This document shows positions 46,518 through 55,799 of a stretch of DNA of 64,000 bases, in pieces. Positions within the stretch are counted from its first letter, which is position 1, and each line of letters starts with the position of its first letter. The translations under genes and the position numbers were made by a program. Where the stretch lies: the NCBI GenBank assembly GCA_963794215.1, contig CAWCCQ010000008.1, forward strand, positions 248,001 through 312,000, given 5' to 3'. The DNA is from DATKRB01 sp963794215 (GTDB lineage Bacteria > Actinomycetota > Acidimicrobiia > Acidimicrobiales > RAAP-2). The notes under the pieces were generated by a model. It was not told where the DNA came from. It made no database searches and worked only from the letters and a program-made list of their open reading frames with translations.

Positions 46518-49500
46518 TACGAGAAGCTCCTCTCTGCGGCTCGCCGCTCGTCCTCCTCGTCCGACCCGCGCTCGGGCCGGCTGATGTCGATACCGAGCTC
46601 CTCGGCCGTGCGGAACACGTCCTCGTCGATCTCGTGCATCTCGATCTCCGCTCCGTCGACGGCAAGCACTTCCACGTCGAGGCAGAGCGACTGCATCTCT
46701 TTGATCAAGACCTTGAAGCTCTCGGGGATCCCCGGTTCGGGGATGTTCTCTCCCTTCACGATGGCCTCATAGACCTTCACCCGACCGAGCACGTCGTCCG
46801 ACTTGATCGTGAGGAGCTCCTGCAGCGCGTAGGCGGCCCCGAAGGCCTCCAGCGCCCACACCTCCATCTCACCGAACCGCTGGCCACCGAACTGCGCCTT
46901 CCCGCCCAGCGGCTGCTGGGTGATCATGGAGTACGGGCCAGTCGACCGGGCGTGGATCTTGTCGTCCACCAAGTGGGCGAGCTTCAGGATGTAGACGTAC
47001 CCAACGGAGATCGGGTTGTCGTACTGCTCACCGGTCCGACCGTTGACCAGCACCGCCTTGCCGGTGGGCTGCGATCTGGACGGTGCCGTCCGCCGAATCG
47101 GGGTTGAGCGTCTCGAAAAGTTTCTGGATCGTCGGGTGCTTGCCGGCGTCCTCCTCCTCGTCCCAGTGCGCCCCGTCGAAGACCGGGGTGGAAACCCAGG
47201 CGGCGGGCTCGGTGCGCGGACGGGTCTTGCGCACCGCTCCGTCGCCCCTTCCGCTGGTACCCGCTTCGGGCCCAGCCTCAATGCCCTGCCATCCGTGACG
47301 CGCCGCGTACCCGAGATGCGATTCGAGCACCTGGCCCACATTCATCCGACTGGGCACCCCGAGGGGGTTCAAGATGATGTCGACCGGCGTGCCGTCCGCC
47401 AGGAACGGCATGTCCTCGATCGGCAGGATCTTGGAGATGACCCCTTTGTTGCCGTGCCGGCCGGCCAGCTTGTCGCCCTCAGAGATCTTCCGCTTCTGAG
47501 CCACGTAGACCCGCACCAGTTGGTTGACCCCCGGGGGGAGCTCGTGCGAGTCGTCCCTCGAGAACACCCGGACGTCGATGACCTTGCCGGACTCGCCGTG
47601 GGGCACCTTGAGACTGGTGTCACGCACCTCGCGCGCCTTCTCACCGAAGATCGCCCGGAGGAGCCGCTCTTCGGGGGTCTGCTCGGTTTCACCCTTGGGG
47701 GTCACCTTGCCCACCAACACGTCGCCGGCGTCGACCTCGGCGCCAACCCGGATGATGCCCCGCTCGTCGAGGTCAGCCAGGATCTCCTCGGAGAGGTTGG
47801 GGATGTCACGCGTGATCTCCTCGGCACCCAGCTTGGTGTCGCGGGCGTCGACCTCGTGCTCCTCGATATGGATCGAGGTCATGACGTCGTCACGCACCAG
47901 GCGTTCCGAGAGGATGATGGCGTCTTCGTAGTTGTAGCCCTCCCACGGCATGAACGCGACCAACAGGTTCTTACCGAGCGCCAACTCGCCGTTGTGGGTG
48001 GAAGGTCCATCCGCCAACAGATCACCGGCGACCACGCTCTGACCCTCGTCGACCAGGACCTTTTGGTTGATGCACGTGTTCTGGTTGGAACGGCGGAACT
48101 TGGCGAGCCGGTAGATCTTCCGACTGAGCGGGAGTCCGAGCCGGTCCTTTTGTCCGGGGCGGTATTCCACGACGATCTGGTCGCCAGATACGTCGGTGAC
48201 GACACCGTCGCCTTCGGAGAGCACCACGTCACCGGCGTCGCGGGCCGCACGCGCCTCCACGCCGGTGCCGATGTACGGCGCCTCAGGCACCACCAAGGGG
48301 ACGGCTTGCTTTTGCATGTTGGCGCCCATCAGGGCGCGGTTCGCGTCGTCGTGCTCCACGAAGGGGATCAGCGCCGTCGAGACCGAGACGATCTGCTTGG
48401 GCGAGACGTCCATCAGGTCCACCTCTGAAGGCGGCACGAAGTCGAGCTCGCTGGTCGTACCGTACGACGTGTTCGCCGCGCCGACCCGGACGCCGGTCCC
48501 TTGGGGCCCGCGGCGCACGAGCACGCGGTCCTCGGTGAACCGGCCGTCCCCGTCGATGGCCGTGTTGGCCTGGGCGATGACGTGCTCCTCCTCTTCGTCG
48601 GCGGCGAAGTACACGACGTCGTCGGTCACCCGACCCTCCACCACCCGACGGTACGGGGTCTCGATGAACCCGTACTCGTTCACCCTGGCGTAGGTGGCGA
48701 GCGCCCCGATCAGTCCGATGTTGGGTCCCTCGGGCGTCTCGATCGGGCACATCCGGCCGTAGTGGGAGGAGTGCACGTCTCGCACCTCGAAGCCAGCCCG
48801 CTCACGCGAGAGGCCACCGGGCCCGAGCGCCGACAGGCGGCGCTTGTGAGCCAGGCCCGACAACGGGTTGTTCTGGTCCATGAACTGGCTCAGCTGGCTG
48901 GTGCCGAAGAACTCCTTGACCGCAGCGACGACTGGCCGGATGTTGATGAGCGTCTGAGGGGTGATGGCCTCGACGTCCTGGGTCGTCATGCGCTCCCGCA
49001 CGACGCGCTCCATACGCGACAAGCCCACTCGGACCTGGTTCTGGATCAACTCACCCACCGAACGAATGCGGCGGTTGGCGAAATGGTCTTGGTCGTCGAT
49101 CCGGTAGGTCGACTCGCCGTCGGCCATGTGAAGAGCCAGGTGCAGCATGTAGGTGGCTGACGCCAGGATCTCCGAGGGGCTCAGCACGCCCTGACCCGGA
49201 GCGGGTCGCTCCAGTTCGATCCCGAACAGATCCGAGATCCGCTCGATCTCAGGGCCGAGCTTGCGGTTCAGCTTGTACCGGCCGACCCGGGTCAGGTCAT
49301 AGCGCTTGGGGTTGAAGAAGGCGTTCTCGAAGTACTGCCGAGCTGCCTCAACGGAAAGCGGCTCGCCAGGGCGGGCCCGCTTGTAAATCTCGAGCAGGGC
49401 TTCCTCGCGGGTCGGGGCCAGGCCCCGCTCCTTCTCCCACTGTCCGCTCAAGAAGTCGAAATGTTGGACGAACCGCTCGAGGAACGCCTCGTCGCCGTAC

Positions 49501-50108
49501 CCGAGGGCGCGCAACAGGACGAACAGCGAGAGGCGACGCTTCCGGGCGACACGCGCGCCGGCAGTCACGTCGCGCGACGGCTTGGCCTCGACGTCGAGCT
49601 CGATCCACTCACCTCGGTAGGGATGGATCGTTCCGGTGAAGATTGTCTTGGCGTCACGGCCGGGCTGGAAGATCACCCCCGGGGAGCGAACCAGTTGGCT
49701 CACCACCACCCGCTCGGTCCCGTTCACGATGAAGGTGCCCCGGTCCGTCATCATCGGGAAGTCCCCCATGAAGACGGTCTGCTCTTTGATCTCACCGGTG
49801 GTGGCGTTGAGGAACCGCGCCCGAACGAAGACCGGGGCGGCGTAGGTCATGTCCTTTTCCTTGCACTCGTCCACCGGGAACTTGGGCGGAGGACGAAGGT
49901 CGGGATCAGTCGGGTCGAACTCCAACTCCAGGCTCAGCTGGCCCGTGAAGTCCTCGATCGGGCTGATGTCGTCGAACGCCTCGGCCAGGCCCTTGTCGAG
50001 GAACCACTGGAATGAGTCTCGCTGGATAGAGATGAGATCGGGTAACGGGAGCGCCTCTTCGATGTTCGCGAAGCTCACGCGTTCGGGACTACGGGACCCT
50101 GCAGGCAA
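46517..50108 (-). CDS. rpoB: DNA-directed RNA polymerase beta subunit (frameshift near 47073)
   Basis: About 1197 residues. Rifampicin region GTSQLSQFMDQNNPLSGLAH then KRRLSALGPGG, with the drug-contact residues of sensitive enzymes, and the catalytic-side KISEGDKLAGRHGNKGVISK. The frame slips by one after NPDSADGTVQIA and resumes PTGKAVLVNGRTGEQYDNP, then HLVDDKIHARSTGPYSMITQ and the normal C terminus. TTG start at 50108 with GGAGGAG seven bases upstream. Essential, so the slip is probably a sequencing indel. Confidence 0.95.
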
Positions 50109-50470
50109 CGGCCTACTCCTCCCAATCGAGGTACTGGCGGATCAAAACGGGCACTACTGGGGTGGTCGGGGTGGACGAAAGCGGGCCCGAGATGGGTCCG
50201 GAGGTAGCCGTGGCGCGCGCCATTCAGCCAGAGGAGCAAACAGACGGGAAAGAGAAACGCACGGCAACCGGAAAGCTTACCGTGAGACAGGCAGCGGCAC
50301 AACCGAAATCGCGCCAAACACCCGACAAATTCGCCAGGGTGCCATCGGCAGTCCTGGGGGGCCCTGAGCCGGAGCAAAGGCTAGGACCACCGATGGCGGT
50401 CCGTCAAGCCTAGATGTCCGAATCTCCTGGCTCCGACGAACCGGTCGCTCTTCCGCTGCCCCGCGCCGGA
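50109..50470 (-). other. 362-base non-coding gap between rplL and rpoB
   Basis: No open frame here resembles a gene. It holds the rpoB ribosome site at its low end and a hairpin near 50384-50402. The middle (50221-50330) is unusually A-rich on the plus strand compared with its surroundings. In other bacteria this gap carries an attenuator or RNase site; a promoter for rpoBC could also lie here. Confidence 0.5.
50384..50402 (-). terminator. Hairpin in the rplL-rpoB gap (possible attenuator)
   Basis: On the minus strand GGACCGCC-ATC-GGTGGTCC can form eight pairs with one G-U. It is 69 bases beyond the rplL stop and is flanked by CTAG on both sides. Partial termination between rplL and rpoB is known in other bacteria; here it is inferred. 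Confidence 0.4.
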
Positions 50471-50863
50471 CTACTTGAGCTCGACAGTCGCCCCGGCTCC
50501 CTCGAGCGCGGCCTTGGCTTTGTCGGCGTCGTCCTTGTTCACCCGCTCGAGCACCGGCTTGGGGGCGCTGTCCACCAGGTCCTTAGCCTCCTTCAGACCC
50601 AGGCTGGTGAGTGAGCGAACCTCCTTGATGACCTGGATCTTCTTGTCGCCGGCTCCGGTAAGGATGACGTCGAACTCCGTCTGCTCCTCCTCGGCCTCGG
50701 CACCAGCGCCGGCTCCCGCAGCCGGCGCAGCGGCCACAGCGACGGGCGCAGCGGCGGTGACGCCGAACTTGTCCTCGAACTCCTTGAGCAGCTCGCTCAA
50801 CTCGAGCACCGACAGTTGCGCGATGCCGTCGAGAATCTGATCTTTGGTGAGGGTTCCAGCCAT
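50471..50863 (-). CDS. rplL: 50S ribosomal protein L7/L12
   Basis: 130 residues: N-terminal dimerisation domain, an Ala/Gly/Glu-rich hinge (VAVAAAPAAGAGAGAEAEEE) and the factor-binding C-terminal domain with GAGDKKIQVIKEVRSLTSLG and LKEAKDLVD. ATG at 50863 with AAAGGA upstream. Confidence 0.97.
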   Translation of the reverse strand: MAGTLTKDQILDGIAQLSVLELSELLKEFEDKFGVTAAAPVAVAAAPAAGAGAGAEAEEEQTEFDVILTGAGDKKIQVIKEVRSLTSLGLKEAKDLVDSAPKPVLERVNKDDADKAKAALEGAGATVELK

Positions 50864-50889
50864 TGTGGTTCCTTTCGTCTGTTCGAAAC

Positions 50890-50930
50890 GTCTTGGTGTT
50901 CTGGTCTTGGTGTTCTGGTCTTGGTTTCTG
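50890..50930. repeat. 14-bp tandem repeat in the rplL leader
   Basis: The plus strand has GTCTTGGTGTTCTG twice in a row followed by a 13-base near-copy, 27 bases upstream of the rplL start. On the mRNA this is an A/C-rich run of repeats just before the ribosome site. Confidence 0.8.
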
Positions 50931-51006
50931 ATCCTGGAGGTGGCTCTGCCGGTCGACTCTTGACCCCAGAGGGCTGGTGGTGCCCCTTTGGAGGTGTCCT
51001 GCGGCG

Positions 51007-51726
51007 TCAGTCCCCAGTCGTCGCGTCCGCCGGCTCGGCCTCCGCCGCGCCCACGTCAGCGAGCCGCTCGTCCCCGGCCGCCACGGCATCGACCACCGCT
51101 TCGCCTTCGGGGCTCGGCTGCTCCACGGCCGGTTCGGCCTGGGCAACCGCGCCCGCGTCGTCGACAGGCTGTGGCTCGGACTCGATCACACCCCCGCGTT
51201 GGTCGAGCAGAGCCGAAATCCCATAGGCGAGATTTCGGGGCACCGCCGCCATTAGCCCGGCGAGCTGTCGTAACGGGGCAGCGATGGCCCCGGCCAGTTG
51301 GGCGAGCAGCACGTCGCGCGACGGGAGGTCGGCCAGCGCGGTCAGCTCACCCGCTGACAGCAGGTTACCGTCCAGCATCCCGCCCTTGACCACCAGGTTC
51401 GGCCGGGTCCGCGAGAAGTCCCGAAGCGCCTTGGCGACAGCGCTGACGTCGCCGTGTACGAAGGCGAGCGCCGTCGGACCGACCAGCAGGCTCTGGAGGG
51501 GCTGGTGCTCCCCACCGTCAACTGCGCGCCTGACCAGGGTGTTCTTGAACACCTTGTAGTCACCACCGACTGCGGAGAGGCTCTGGCGAAGCTCAGCCAG
51601 TTCGGCCACGGTCAACCCGCGATACTCGGTGACGACCGACGCGGCTACGGCGCTCAAGCGCTCGCGAACCTCCTCGACGACCGCGACCTTGTCCGCTCGG
51701 GGACTGTCCACTCGGTGATTGTCCAT
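51007..51726 (-). CDS. rplJ: 50S ribosomal protein L10 with an acidic tail
   Basis: L10 core to about residue 180: VTEYRGLTVAELAELRQSLS, YKVFKNTLVRRAV and DVLLAQLAGAIAAPLRQLAG. About 60 extra residues rich in Ala, Glu, Asp and Pro follow, ending EPADATTGD. 239 residues against about 165-180 usually. ATG at 51726, chosen over a GTG four codons earlier. 143 bases before rplL. Confidence 0.95.
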   Translation of the reverse strand: MDNHRVDSPRADKVAVVEEVRERLSAVAASVVTEYRGLTVAELAELRQSLSAVGGDYKVFKNTLVRRAVDGGEHQPLQSLLVGPTALAFVHGDVSAVAKALRDFSRTRPNLVVKGGMLDGNLLSAGELTALADLPSRDVLLAQLAGAIAAPLRQLAGLMAAVPRNLAYGISALLDQRGGVIESEPQPVDDAGAVAQAEPAVEQPSPEGEAVVDAVAAGDERLADVGAAEAEPADATTGD

Positions 51727-51794
51727 CGCGACCTCCATGGGTGCCGTACCGGGTTGTAGAGCCCGGCGGGGGACATGCCCTCCGGCGTGCGACA

Positions 51795-51905
51795 GACGAA
51801 GAGGCCACGGGGGCCTCAGCTTCGAGTCGCCTCGTCAGGCGGGCCCATTCGGGCCCCTTCGACACCCATCGGGTGCACCGGAGGTCTACGGCGTATTGGT
51901 GCCCG
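51795..51905 (-). promoter_or_regulatory. Probable L10(L12)4-binding mRNA leader of rplJ-rplL
   Basis: The 264-base gap between rplA and rplJ contains, on the minus strand, CCGTAGACCTCCGGTGC (complement of about 51874-51890) resembling the GTAGACAGCAGG-type core of the L10 leader family. Further on is a stem GAGGCC-CCCGT-GGCCTC (51801-51817). Placement directly upstream of rplJ fits autoregulation by L10. Boundaries are approximate; a covariance-model search would decide. Confidence 0.5.
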
Positions 51906-51990
51906 ACTGAAGCCGGCCGGGCTGTGACTGGGGCAGTCTAGTGCGCACCGCGGCACCTCGGGACCTGACCCAAGAACGACGCGAACAGCC

Positions 51991-52716
51991 TCAAGCGGTG
52001 GCCGCGAGGTCCTCTTCGACCTCTCGAGCCCGGATCGGATCCACCCGCACCCCTGGGCCCATCGTTGACGACAAGGTGACCGCACGGAAATAGCGACCCT
52101 TGGCCGACGCCGGCTTGACCCGCTGCAGCTCGTCAAGCACCGCTCGGATGTTGGTCAGCAGGCGCTCGGAGGGGAACGACACCTTGCCCACCGGCAGATG
52201 GATGTTGCCCACCTTGTCGGTCCGGTACTCGACCCGCCCGGCCTTGAACTCCGACACCGCACGACCGACCTCGATGGTGACCGTTCCCGTCTTGGGGTTG
52301 GGCATCAGGCCCCGGGGCCCGAGCACCCGGCCGAGCGTACCGACCTGACCCATCATGTCCGGGGTGGCGATAGCCACGTCGAAGTTTAAGAAACCCTCGG
52401 TGGTGATCCGAGTCACGAGATCGTCGGCGCCAACCACGTCGGCGCCCGCCGCTCGCGCCTCAGCCGCCAGCTCGCCCGCCGCGAACACGGCCACTCGCAC
52501 GGCCCGACCCGTCCCGTACGGCAACGACAATGTCCCCCGTACGATCTGGTCGGCCTTTCTGGGGTCGACACCCAGCCGTACGGCAAGCTCGATGGTCTCG
52601 TCGAACGCGGCCCGCGCCGACGCCTTGACCAGCTCTACGGCCTCGACGAGCCCGTAGAGCTTTTCCCGGTCGACCTTGGCCGTCGACTCCCGGTACTTCT
52701 TGCCGTGCTGCACCAT
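51991..52716 (-). CDS. rplA: 50S ribosomal protein L1
   Basis: 241 residues: KKYRESTAKVDREKLYGLVE, then GPRGLMPNPKTGTVTIEVG and VGKVSFPSERLLTNI. ATG at 52716, 63 bases after rplK. Ends with an acidic EVEEDLAATA. Confidence 0.97.
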   Translation of the reverse strand: MVQHGKKYRESTAKVDREKLYGLVEAVELVKASARAAFDETIELAVRLGVDPRKADQIVRGTLSLPYGTGRAVRVAVFAAGELAAEARAAGADVVGADDLVTRITTEGFLNFDVAIATPDMMGQVGTLGRVLGPRGLMPNPKTGTVTIEVGRAVSEFKAGRVEYRTDKVGNIHLPVGKVSFPSERLLTNIRAVLDELQRVKPASAKGRYFRAVTLSSTMGPGVRVDPIRAREVEEDLAATA

Positions 52717-52779
52717 GTCGTGTCTTCCGATCTCCGCTGCTTCTGTGTCATGTTCTGAGTGGCCTGCCGAATCGTGGGC

Positions 52780-53211
52780 TCAGCCGCTCACCGCGATGCC
52801 CATCGAGCGTGCCGTTCCCGCCACTTGACGCTTGGCCGACTCGAGGTCGTCAGTGTTGAGATCCTGCAGCTTGATCTTGGCGATGTCGGCGAGCTGTGCG
52901 TCGCTGACCGTCGCCACCTGATCCCGCCCGGTGTTGGCCGAACCCTTCTCGACCCCGACCGCTTGACGCAGCAGGACCGGCGTCGGTGGGGTCTTGAGGA
53001 CGAAGGTGAAGCTCCGATCCTCATAGATGGTGATCTCGACCGGCACGATCGTGCCGCGCTGGGACTCGGTCGCGGCGTTGTACTGCTTGCAGAACTCCAT
53101 CGTCTGGACGCCATGGGGTCCGAGCGCTGTGCCCACCGGCGGCGCTGGCGTCGCCGAACCGGCGGCGAGCTGGATCTTCACCACGGTGAGCACCCTTTTC
53201 CTGGGCGGCAT
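52780..53211 (-). CDS. rplK: 50S ribosomal protein L11
   Basis: 143 residues: VVKIQLAAGSATPAPPVGTA, LGPHGVQTMEFCKQYNAAT, and the rRNA-binding C terminus TARSMGIAV. The CKQYN cysteine replaces the FxKxFN seen in many L11s. ATG at 53211 with GAGGACAAG upstream. Confidence 0.97.
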   Translation of the reverse strand: MPPRKRVLTVVKIQLAAGSATPAPPVGTALGPHGVQTMEFCKQYNAATESQRGTIVPVEITIYEDRSFTFVLKTPPTPVLLRQAVGVEKGSANTGRDQVATVSDAQLADIAKIKLQDLNTDDLESAKRQVAGTARSMGIAVSG

Positions 53212-53227
53212 CGCTTGTCCTCGTCTC

Positions 53228-53270
53228 TGTCTGGAACGTTGCTGTCTGGAACGTTGCCCTGGAACGTTGC
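53228..53270. repeat. 15-bp tandem repeat in the rplK leader
   Basis: TGTCTGGAACGTTGC occurs twice in tandem and a third, 13-base copy follows, so GGAACGTTGC appears three times. It ends 17 bases upstream of the rplK start in the 90-base gap after nusG. AACGTT is itself palindromic. Confidence 0.85.
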
Positions 53271-53301
53271 GGCACCAGCGCCGCGCCGCGTTCCTCCTAG
53301 G

Positions 53302-54060
53302 CTAGAGCTTGGCGACCTGGCTGAACTCCAACTCGACCGGGGTCTCGCGTCCGAAGATGTTGACCAGCACCTTCAGCTTCAGCTGGTCTTCGTTGATCTC
53401 GTCGATCTGGCCAGAGAAGTCGGCGAAGGGTCCTTCCTTCACCCGCACCGTCTCGCCCACCTCGTACTCGAGGCGGGGTCGACTCCGCTTGGCGGGGGTC
53501 TCCACGCCCTCGGGCTTGACCTGCAGGATGTTCTCGACCTCCCGGCGGGAAAGCGGTGTCGGCTTGGTACCGGGGCCAACGAAGCCCGTGACCCCCGGCG
53601 TGTTGCGGATGGCGCCCCACGTGTCGTCGTCCAGATCACAACGGACGAGCAGGTAGCCCGGGAAGACCTTCTTTTGGACCACCACCTTCTTTCCACCCTT
53701 GAACTCCACGACGTCCTCCATCGGGATCACCACCTCCAAGATGCGGTCCTCCATCCCGCGGGAGGCCACGACACTCCCGAGGTTCGAACGCACCTTGTTC
53801 TCGTACCCCGAGTACGTGTGCACCACGTACCAGCGTCCCGGTCGGTCGTAAGGGCTAGGGACGAACTCAACCTCGTCCTCGTCGAGCTCCTCCTCGTCGG
53901 TCTCGCCGATCGCAAGGTCGACGCCCCCGACGTCCTCCGACTCGAGGGTGTCGACGGTGCTCTCGCCGCGCTCGGCGGCCGTGCCGAGGTCGACCCCCGC
54001 GCCCGCACCACCCCCGTTCGCTGTGGTCGAGTTCTGGTCGTCTGGCTGGGTCACGGTCAC
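53302..54060 (-). CDS. nusG: Transcription termination/antitermination protein NusG
   Basis: 252 residues. A low-complexity acidic N-terminal extension of about 75 residues (DEEELDEDEVEF) precedes the NGN domain (RWYVVHTYSGYENKVRSNL, QKKVFPGYLLVRCDLDDDTW). The KOW domain (GETVRVKEGPFADFSGQIDE) is at the end. Such N-terminal extensions are known in actinobacterial NusG. ATG start. Confidence 0.97.
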   Translation of the reverse strand: MTVTQPDDQNSTTANGGGAGAGVDLGTAAERGESTVDTLESEDVGGVDLAIGETDEEELDEDEVEFVPSPYDRPGRWYVVHTYSGYENKVRSNLGSVVASRGMEDRILEVVIPMEDVVEFKGGKKVVVQKKVFPGYLLVRCDLDDDTWGAIRNTPGVTGFVGPGTKPTPLSRREVENILQVKPEGVETPAKRSRPRLEYEVGETVRVKEGPFADFSGQIDEINEDQLKLKVLVNIFGRETPVELEFSQVAKL

Positions 54061-54118
54061 ACCGTCCGAATCGGTTCGGGTCGCAGGAGGGCGAAGGGAG
54101 GGGTCATGTTCGGTTGGC

Positions 54119-54415
54119 TCACTTCTGGAACAGCAGCACGATGGCCTTACCGAACGCCAAGTTCAGCACGAAGATGAGCGAGATCATGAGCACGAGGGTC
54201 GTGAGCACCACCGTCGTGTAGTTGATCATCTCCGCCCGGTTCGGCCACGACACCTGGCGGAGCTCCTCGCGCACCTGGCGGAAGAAATCCCGAGCCGAGG
54301 TGCGCTGCCGGGCGGGCCGCTTGGCCGGGGCCTGCGTGGGACGACGCGTCCCAGGACTGCCGTCGGCCTCCATCTGCCCCTGGCGCTGCATCAGGCGCTT
54401 GGTCTCGCGGTTCAC
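54119..54415 (-). CDS. secE: Preprotein translocase subunit SecE
   Basis: 98 residues. A basic cytosolic N-terminal region leads to the amphipathic VREELRQVSWPNRAEM and one membrane segment (about residues 67-90, VVLTTLVLMISLIFVLNLAF). Precedes nusG, the universal pair. ATG at 54415. Confidence 0.96.
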   Translation of the reverse strand: MNRETKRLMQRQGQMEADGSPGTRRPTQAPAKRPARQRTSARDFFRQVREELRQVSWPNRAEMINYTTVVLTTLVLMISLIFVLNLAFGKAIVLLFQK

Positions 54416-54504
54416 GCTTCGTGCTCCGAATCAATCGTCTCGGTGGGCGGGCCCGATGGCTCGGGCGGGCCCTGTGGTCGCCCTCCGACACCGGGGTGCT
54501 CGAG

Positions 54505-54577
54505 CAGGGCAGGAGGGACTCGAACCCCCAACCGCCGGTTTTGGAGACCGGTGCTCTACCAGTTGAGCTACTGCCCT
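54505..54577 (-). tRNA. trpT: tRNA-Trp (CCA)
   Basis: A 73-base cloverleaf with acceptor AGGGCAG/CTGCCCT, D-arm GCTCAACTGGTAGAGC, anticodon loop CTCCAAA with anticodon CCA, and T-arm with GGTTCGAGTCC. The CCA end is not encoded. It precedes secE, as in other actinobacteria. Confidence 0.97.
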
Positions 54578-54709
54578 CCGTGGGTCGCTCTCGGTCGTCC
54601 TCAGGCCGGTGCTCGAGGCCACCTGACCTGGGGAGCAAACGTCAAGCGTACACCAGCCGACAGCGATCGCCGAGCGGGGTGCTCCGACCCATGCTCGTCG
54701 ACCGAGGGG

Positions 54710-54874
54710 TCAGCGGGTTTCTTTGTGCAGGGTGTGCTTGCGGTCCCACCGACAGAACTTTTGCATCTCGATCCGTTCGCGGTCGTTCAGCTTGTTCTTG
54801 GTCGTGATGTAGTTCCGGCGCTTGCACACCTCGCAAGCCAGCGTGACCTGCACCCGCTTCTCGTTCTTGGGCAT
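54710..54874 (-). CDS. rpmG: 50S ribosomal protein L33 (degenerate zinc motif)
   Basis: 54 residues, MPKNEKRVQVTLACEVCKRR then FCRWDRKHTLHKETR. The first CxxC is present; the second is reduced to a single cysteine (CRWD), so full zinc binding is doubtful. ATG at 54874 with AGGAGCG-like site (GAAAGGAGCGAG). Lies between tRNA-Met and tRNA-Trp. Confidence 0.95.
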   Translation of the reverse strand: MPKNEKRVQVTLACEVCKRRNYITTKNKLNDRERIEMQKFCRWDRKHTLHKETR

Positions 54875-54928
54875 CTCGCTCCTTTCGATCCAACAGTGCA
54901 CTCGGTCGCCGAGGCCAACCCCCGGTCC

Positions 54929-55005
54929 TGGTAGCGGCGGCGGGACTCGAACCCGCGACAACACGATTATGAGCCGTGTGCTCTGACCAACTGAGCTACG
55001 CCGCC
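54929..55005 (-). tRNA. metT: tRNA-Met (CAT, elongator type)
   Basis: Seventy-seven bases including an encoded CCA. Acceptor GGCGGCG pairs with CGCCGCT (one G-T), D-arm GCTCAGTTGGTCAGAGC, anticodon loop CTCATAA with CAT, T-arm GCGGGTTCGAGTCCCGC. A paired first base (G1) and no GGG/CCC anticodon stem argue against the initiator. Confidence 0.95.
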
Positions 55006-55013
55006 AGGTGGCG

Positions 55014-55086
55014 AGCCCCCTGTCGGAATCGAACCGACGACACCAGCCTTACCATGGCTGTGCTCTGCCGACTGAGCTAAGGGGGC
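55014..55086 (-). tRNA. thrT: tRNA-Thr (GGT)
   Basis: Seventy-three bases, acceptor GCCCCCT/AGGGGGC, D-arm GCTCAGTCGGCAGAGC, anticodon stem CAGCC/GGCTG with GGT in the loop, T-arm GTCGGTTCGATTCCGAC. CCA not encoded. Eight bases from tRNA-Met, so co-transcribed. Confidence 0.97.
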
Positions 55087-55111
55087 ACCGCGACCGATGT
55101 CGCGAGGGACA

Positions 55112-55117
55112 ATGATA
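55112..55117 (-). promoter_or_regulatory. Candidate -10 element for the tRNA-Thr/Met-rpmG unit
   Basis: TATCAT on the minus strand lies 26 bases before the tRNA-Thr 5' end in the divergent gap with the GNAT gene. No convincing -35 is visible. Confidence 0.25.
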
Positions 55118-55209
55118 CCTCCGGCGAGCCGCTCACAGCCCCGGGGCGATCCGGTCTTGGCCGCCCCTGATCACCGCTCCTGACCCGCCGCGCCGATACC
55201 ATCCACCCG

Positions 55210-55734
55210 ATGCGGGTCCGACTGGCCCTACCTGGTGACGCCGAAGCGATGCGTCGGATCTACAACACCGAGGTCCTGGCCACCGAGCCGACGACCTTCG
55301 ACCTCGTGCCGCGGACGTCCGAGCAGCAGGCTGCTTGGCTCGCCCGCCATCGGGGCGCGCACCCGGCGGTGGTGGCCGAGGTCGAGCGGCCACCCGAGGA
55401 CCGCGACCCGCAGCACATGGGCCGGTCGGTCGCCGGGTTCGGCTCACTTTCGCCCTACCGGAGCCGGCCCGCCTACTCGACCTCGGTCGAGAATTCCGTG
55501 TACGTCGACGAGGCATACCGGGGTAGCGGAGTGGGACGCGCGCTGCTCGAGGAGCTGATCACGTTGGCCGCCACCCACGGGTTCCACACCGTGATCGCCC
55601 GGGTCGTGGGCAACAACGAGGCGTCCATCGCGCTCCACCGGTCGTGCGGCTTCACGCTCGTGGGCGTTGAGCGGGAGATCGGGCGCAAGCACGGACGCTG
55701 GCTCGACGTCGTGGAGCTCCAACGCATGATCTGA
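55210..55734 (+). CDS. GNAT N-acetyltransferase, phosphinothricin/methionine-sulfone acetyltransferase type
   Basis: 174 residues. The GNAT acetyl-CoA site reads YVDEAYRGSGVGRALLEELI. The family-specific ENSVYV, VVGNNEASIALHRSCGF and VGVEREIGRKHGRWLDVVEL match the Pat/Bar/MddA group that acetylates phosphinothricin or methionine sulfone/sulfoximine. ATG at 55210, divergent from the tRNA cluster. The natural substrate in this host cannot be deduced. Confidence 0.85.
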   Translation: MRVRLALPGDAEAMRRIYNTEVLATEPTTFDLVPRTSEQQAAWLARHRGAHPAVVAEVERPPEDRDPQHMGRSVAGFGSLSPYRSRPAYSTSVENSVYVDEAYRGSGVGRALLEELITLAATHGFHTVIARVVGNNEASIALHRSCGFTLVGVEREIGRKHGRWLDVVELQRMI

Positions 55735-55799
55735 AAGACACGCGTTGACCGCTGGTCCCAGTCAGGGTTCTCAGGTTCCAGGCGCCGGCGGTGAAACCG

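Noticed and set aside
42468..46772. Two long plus-strand frames (about 700 codons each) opposite rpoC
   Set aside because: Antisense shadows; rpoC on the minus strand has all catalytic motifs.
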